Position numbers and translations under genes: made by a program
Assembly: GCA_003694465.1 (NCBI GenBank)
Contig: RFKM01000248.1
Location: 1 to 6,364 of the forward strand
Length of the DNA stretch: 6,364 nucleotides
Reading direction: 5' to 3'
Source: Alphaproteobacteria bacterium
Lineage (GTDB): Bacteria; Pseudomonadota; Alphaproteobacteria; Rhodobacterales; Rhodobacteraceae
Notes under the pieces: model-generated
Told to the model about the DNA's origin: nothing
What the model saw: the letters and a program-made list of their open reading frames with translations, nothing else
Databases searched by the model: none
Part shown: positions 5,244 through 6,364 of the stretch, one piece after another
How positions within the stretch are numbered: position 1 is the first letter of the stretch
How the letters are laid out: each line of letters starts with the position of its first letter

Positions 5244-6182
5244 ATGAAGATCGTTCGTGACTGGCAGTTCGTCGAAGCGGAAGACCGGGGCGCCTCGGCG
5301 GCCATCGGCAATTTCGACGGCGTGCACCGCGGCCATCAATACGTCATCGGCATCGCGCGCGAGCGGGCGCAGGAGCTGGGCGTGCCGCTGGGGGTGGTCA
5401 CCTTCGAGCCGCACCCGCGCGAATATTTCGCCCCCAAGGCCCCGCCCTTCCGGCTGATGAACGCCGAGGCCCGGGCGCACCGGCTCGAATGGCTGGGCGT
5501 CGACAAGCTCTATGAGCTGAGCTTCAACGACACGCTCTCGGCCCTTTCGCCGGAAGACTTCGCCCGGCAGGTCATCGCCGAGGGGCTGGGGCTCAGCCAT
5601 GTCGTGGTCGGGGCGGATTTCCACTTCGGAAAGGGGCGGGCCGGCAGCGCCGCCGACCTTGCCGCCTTCGGGCAGGAGATGGGCTTTGGCGTGACCGTCG
5701 CCCCGCTGATGCGCGAGGGCGACGAAGAGATCAGCTCGACCGCCATTCGCAAGGCCCTCTCGGAAGGGCGCCCGCGCGATGCGGCGCGGATGCTCGGGCA
5801 CTGGCAGCGGATCGACGGCAAGGTGATCCGGGGCGACCAGCGCGGCCGGCAGCTGGGTTTTCCCACCGCCAACCTTTCGATCGCCGGCCTGCACCCGCCG
5901 AAATTCGGCGTCTACGTGGTCAAGGTCAACGTTCTCACCGGCCCTCATGCCGGCGAATATGGCGGAGCGGCCAGCATGGGCGTGCGCCCGATGTTCGGCG
6001 AAAACGTGCCCAATCTCGAGAGCTACCTGTTCGATTTCCGCGGCGACATCTACGGCGAGCACATCTCGGTCGCGCTCATCGACTACCTGCGCCCCGAAGA
6101 GGTGTTCGACAGCCTCGAGGCGCTGATCGCCCAGATGAACGAAGATTGCGCCCGCGCCCGCGAGATTCTCGCGGCGCTGTAA
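5244..6182 (+). CDS. ribF: Bifunctional riboflavin kinase / FAD synthetase
   Basis: Converts riboflavin to FMN (kinase) and FMN to FAD (adenylyltransferase) in the cytoplasm. The 312-residue length is normal. The N-terminal FAD synthetase domain (about 1-180) has the nucleotidyltransferase signatures GNFDGVHRGH (22-31), TFEPHP (53-58), VVGADFHFGK (121-130) and ISSTAIR (163-169). The C-terminal flavokinase domain (about 184-310) has the GFPTANL motif (205-211) and the conserved Glu259 in NLESYLFDF. All motifs look intact. The start gives the expected MKIVRDWQFVE N-terminus, but no Shine-Dalgarno sequence precedes it; TCTAAT at 5230-5235 could be a -10 box of a nearly leaderless transcript. No FMN riboswitch fits in the 68-nt gap. 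It follows maoC in the same direction and may be partly co-transcribed with it. Confidence 0.96.
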   Translation: MKIVRDWQFVEAEDRGASAAIGNFDGVHRGHQYVIGIARERAQELGVPLGVVTFEPHPREYFAPKAPPFRLMNAEARAHRLEWLGVDKLYELSFNDTLSALSPEDFARQVIAEGLGLSHVVVGADFHFGKGRAGSAADLAAFGQEMGFGVTVAPLMREGDEEISSTAIRKALSEGRPRDAARMLGHWQRIDGKVIRGDQRGRQLGFPTANLSIAGLHPPKFGVYVVKVNVLTGPHAGEYGGAASMGVRPMFGENVPNLESYLFDFRGDIYGEHISVALIDYLRPEEVFDSLEALIAQMNEDCARAREILAAL

Positions 6183-6185
6183 CCC

Positions 6186-6200
6186 CGCCCCACCGGGGCG
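6186..6200 (+). terminator. Weak hairpin after ribF, possible terminator
   Basis: CGCCCC (6186-6191) pairs with GGGGCG (6195-6200) around a 3-nt loop, 4 nt after the ribF stop. No T tract follows directly; T-rich DNA begins only about 17 nt further on. It may cause pausing or protect the transcript end rather than terminate efficiently. Confidence 0.35.
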
Positions 6201-6212
6201 CCTTCCCGAACA

Positions 6213-6241
6213 TTGCTTTTCTTTGCGTTTTGAAAAATAAT
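6213..6241 (+). promoter_or_regulatory. Promoter for the gene at the right edge
   Basis: TTGCTT (6213-6218), a 17-nt spacer and AATAAT (6236-6241) lie in an AT-rich stretch after ribF. Transcription would begin near 6248, leaving a leader of about 70 nt that contains a small hairpin (CGGGCG at 6260-6265 with CGCCCG at 6273-6278). This promoter suggests that the following gene is separate from ribF. Confidence 0.5.
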
Positions 6242-6320
6242 GAGGCGTGATGATGTTGCCGGGCGACCGCCCCGCCCGTTGTTCCGTTTGCCCCGGACAT
6301 CGTTGAAAGGCGCGCTGGCC

Positions 6321-6364
6321 ATGACCGCGATCGAGCCAAAGACCCGTCTTCCCGCCGCAAGGCC
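6321..6364 (+). CDS. Start of an unidentified gene (cut by window edge)
   Basis: An open frame begins with ATG at 6321 and reads MTAIEPKTRLPAAR to the window end, 14 codons. A GAAAGG site lies 10 nt upstream, a slightly long spacing. The frame stays open back to an ATG at 6240, but that codon overlaps the predicted -10 box and has no ribosome binding site, so 6321 is preferred; a TTG at 6303 is less likely. Too little is visible to name a product. Confidence 0.5.
   Translation, partial: MTAIEPKTRLPAAR

Noticed and set aside
5070..6062. 330-codon minus-strand open frame opposite ribF
   Set aside because: Antisense shadow of ribF, overlapping also the end of maoC; no motif of its own.

Overview
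This window is ordinary high-GC chromosomal DNA from an alphaproteobacterium, most likely of the order Rhodobacterales (Rhodobacter/Paracoccus type). I base this on the strong G/C bias at third codon positions, the CIRCE-controlled groES-groEL operon, the DUF2161-type nuclease-fold protein, and the gene order TIGR01459-type HAD protein, MaoC hydratase, ribF. These are recognitions of families from sequence; no database search was possible.

Layout. Positions 1-853 hold the start of a heat-shock operon on the minus strand: a promoter and CIRCE operator, then groES, then the first 142 codons of groEL, which runs off the left edge. Positions 952-1608 (minus) encode a DUF2161 putative PD-(D/E)XK protein of unknown function. 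Facing away from it, 1707-2627 (plus) encodes a family II manganese-dependent inorganic pyrophosphatase with its own promoter and a strong terminator that can work in both directions. Positions 2726-3633 (minus) hold two paralogous single-domain rhodaneses, one cytoplasmic and one with an N-terminal Tat-like signal or anchor. Positions 3759-6182 (plus) hold a HAD class IIA protein, a MaoC/PhaJ-like enoyl-CoA hydratase and the bifunctional riboflavin kinase/FAD synthetase RibF. A promoter and the first 14 codons of an unidentified gene occupy the right edge.

Most genes are housekeeping genes: protein folding, pyrophosphate removal, acyl-CoA metabolism and flavin cofactor synthesis. I found no tRNA, rRNA, CRISPR array, insertion sequence or clear island boundary, and no gap between genes longer than 300 bases.

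The most interesting signal is regulatory. The two rhodanese genes carry nearly superimposable promoters, with the same -35 hexamer, the same 18-nt spacer and a conserved AT-rich dyad over the -10 box, although the spacer and flanks have diverged. This suggests that one unlinked repressor controls a matched pair of sulfurtransferases, one inside the cytoplasm and one outside it. Secondary points are a non-standard metal-site motif in the pyrophosphatase, a Trp in place of the usual second Asp of the HAD motif, and a ribF start with no visible ribosome binding site.
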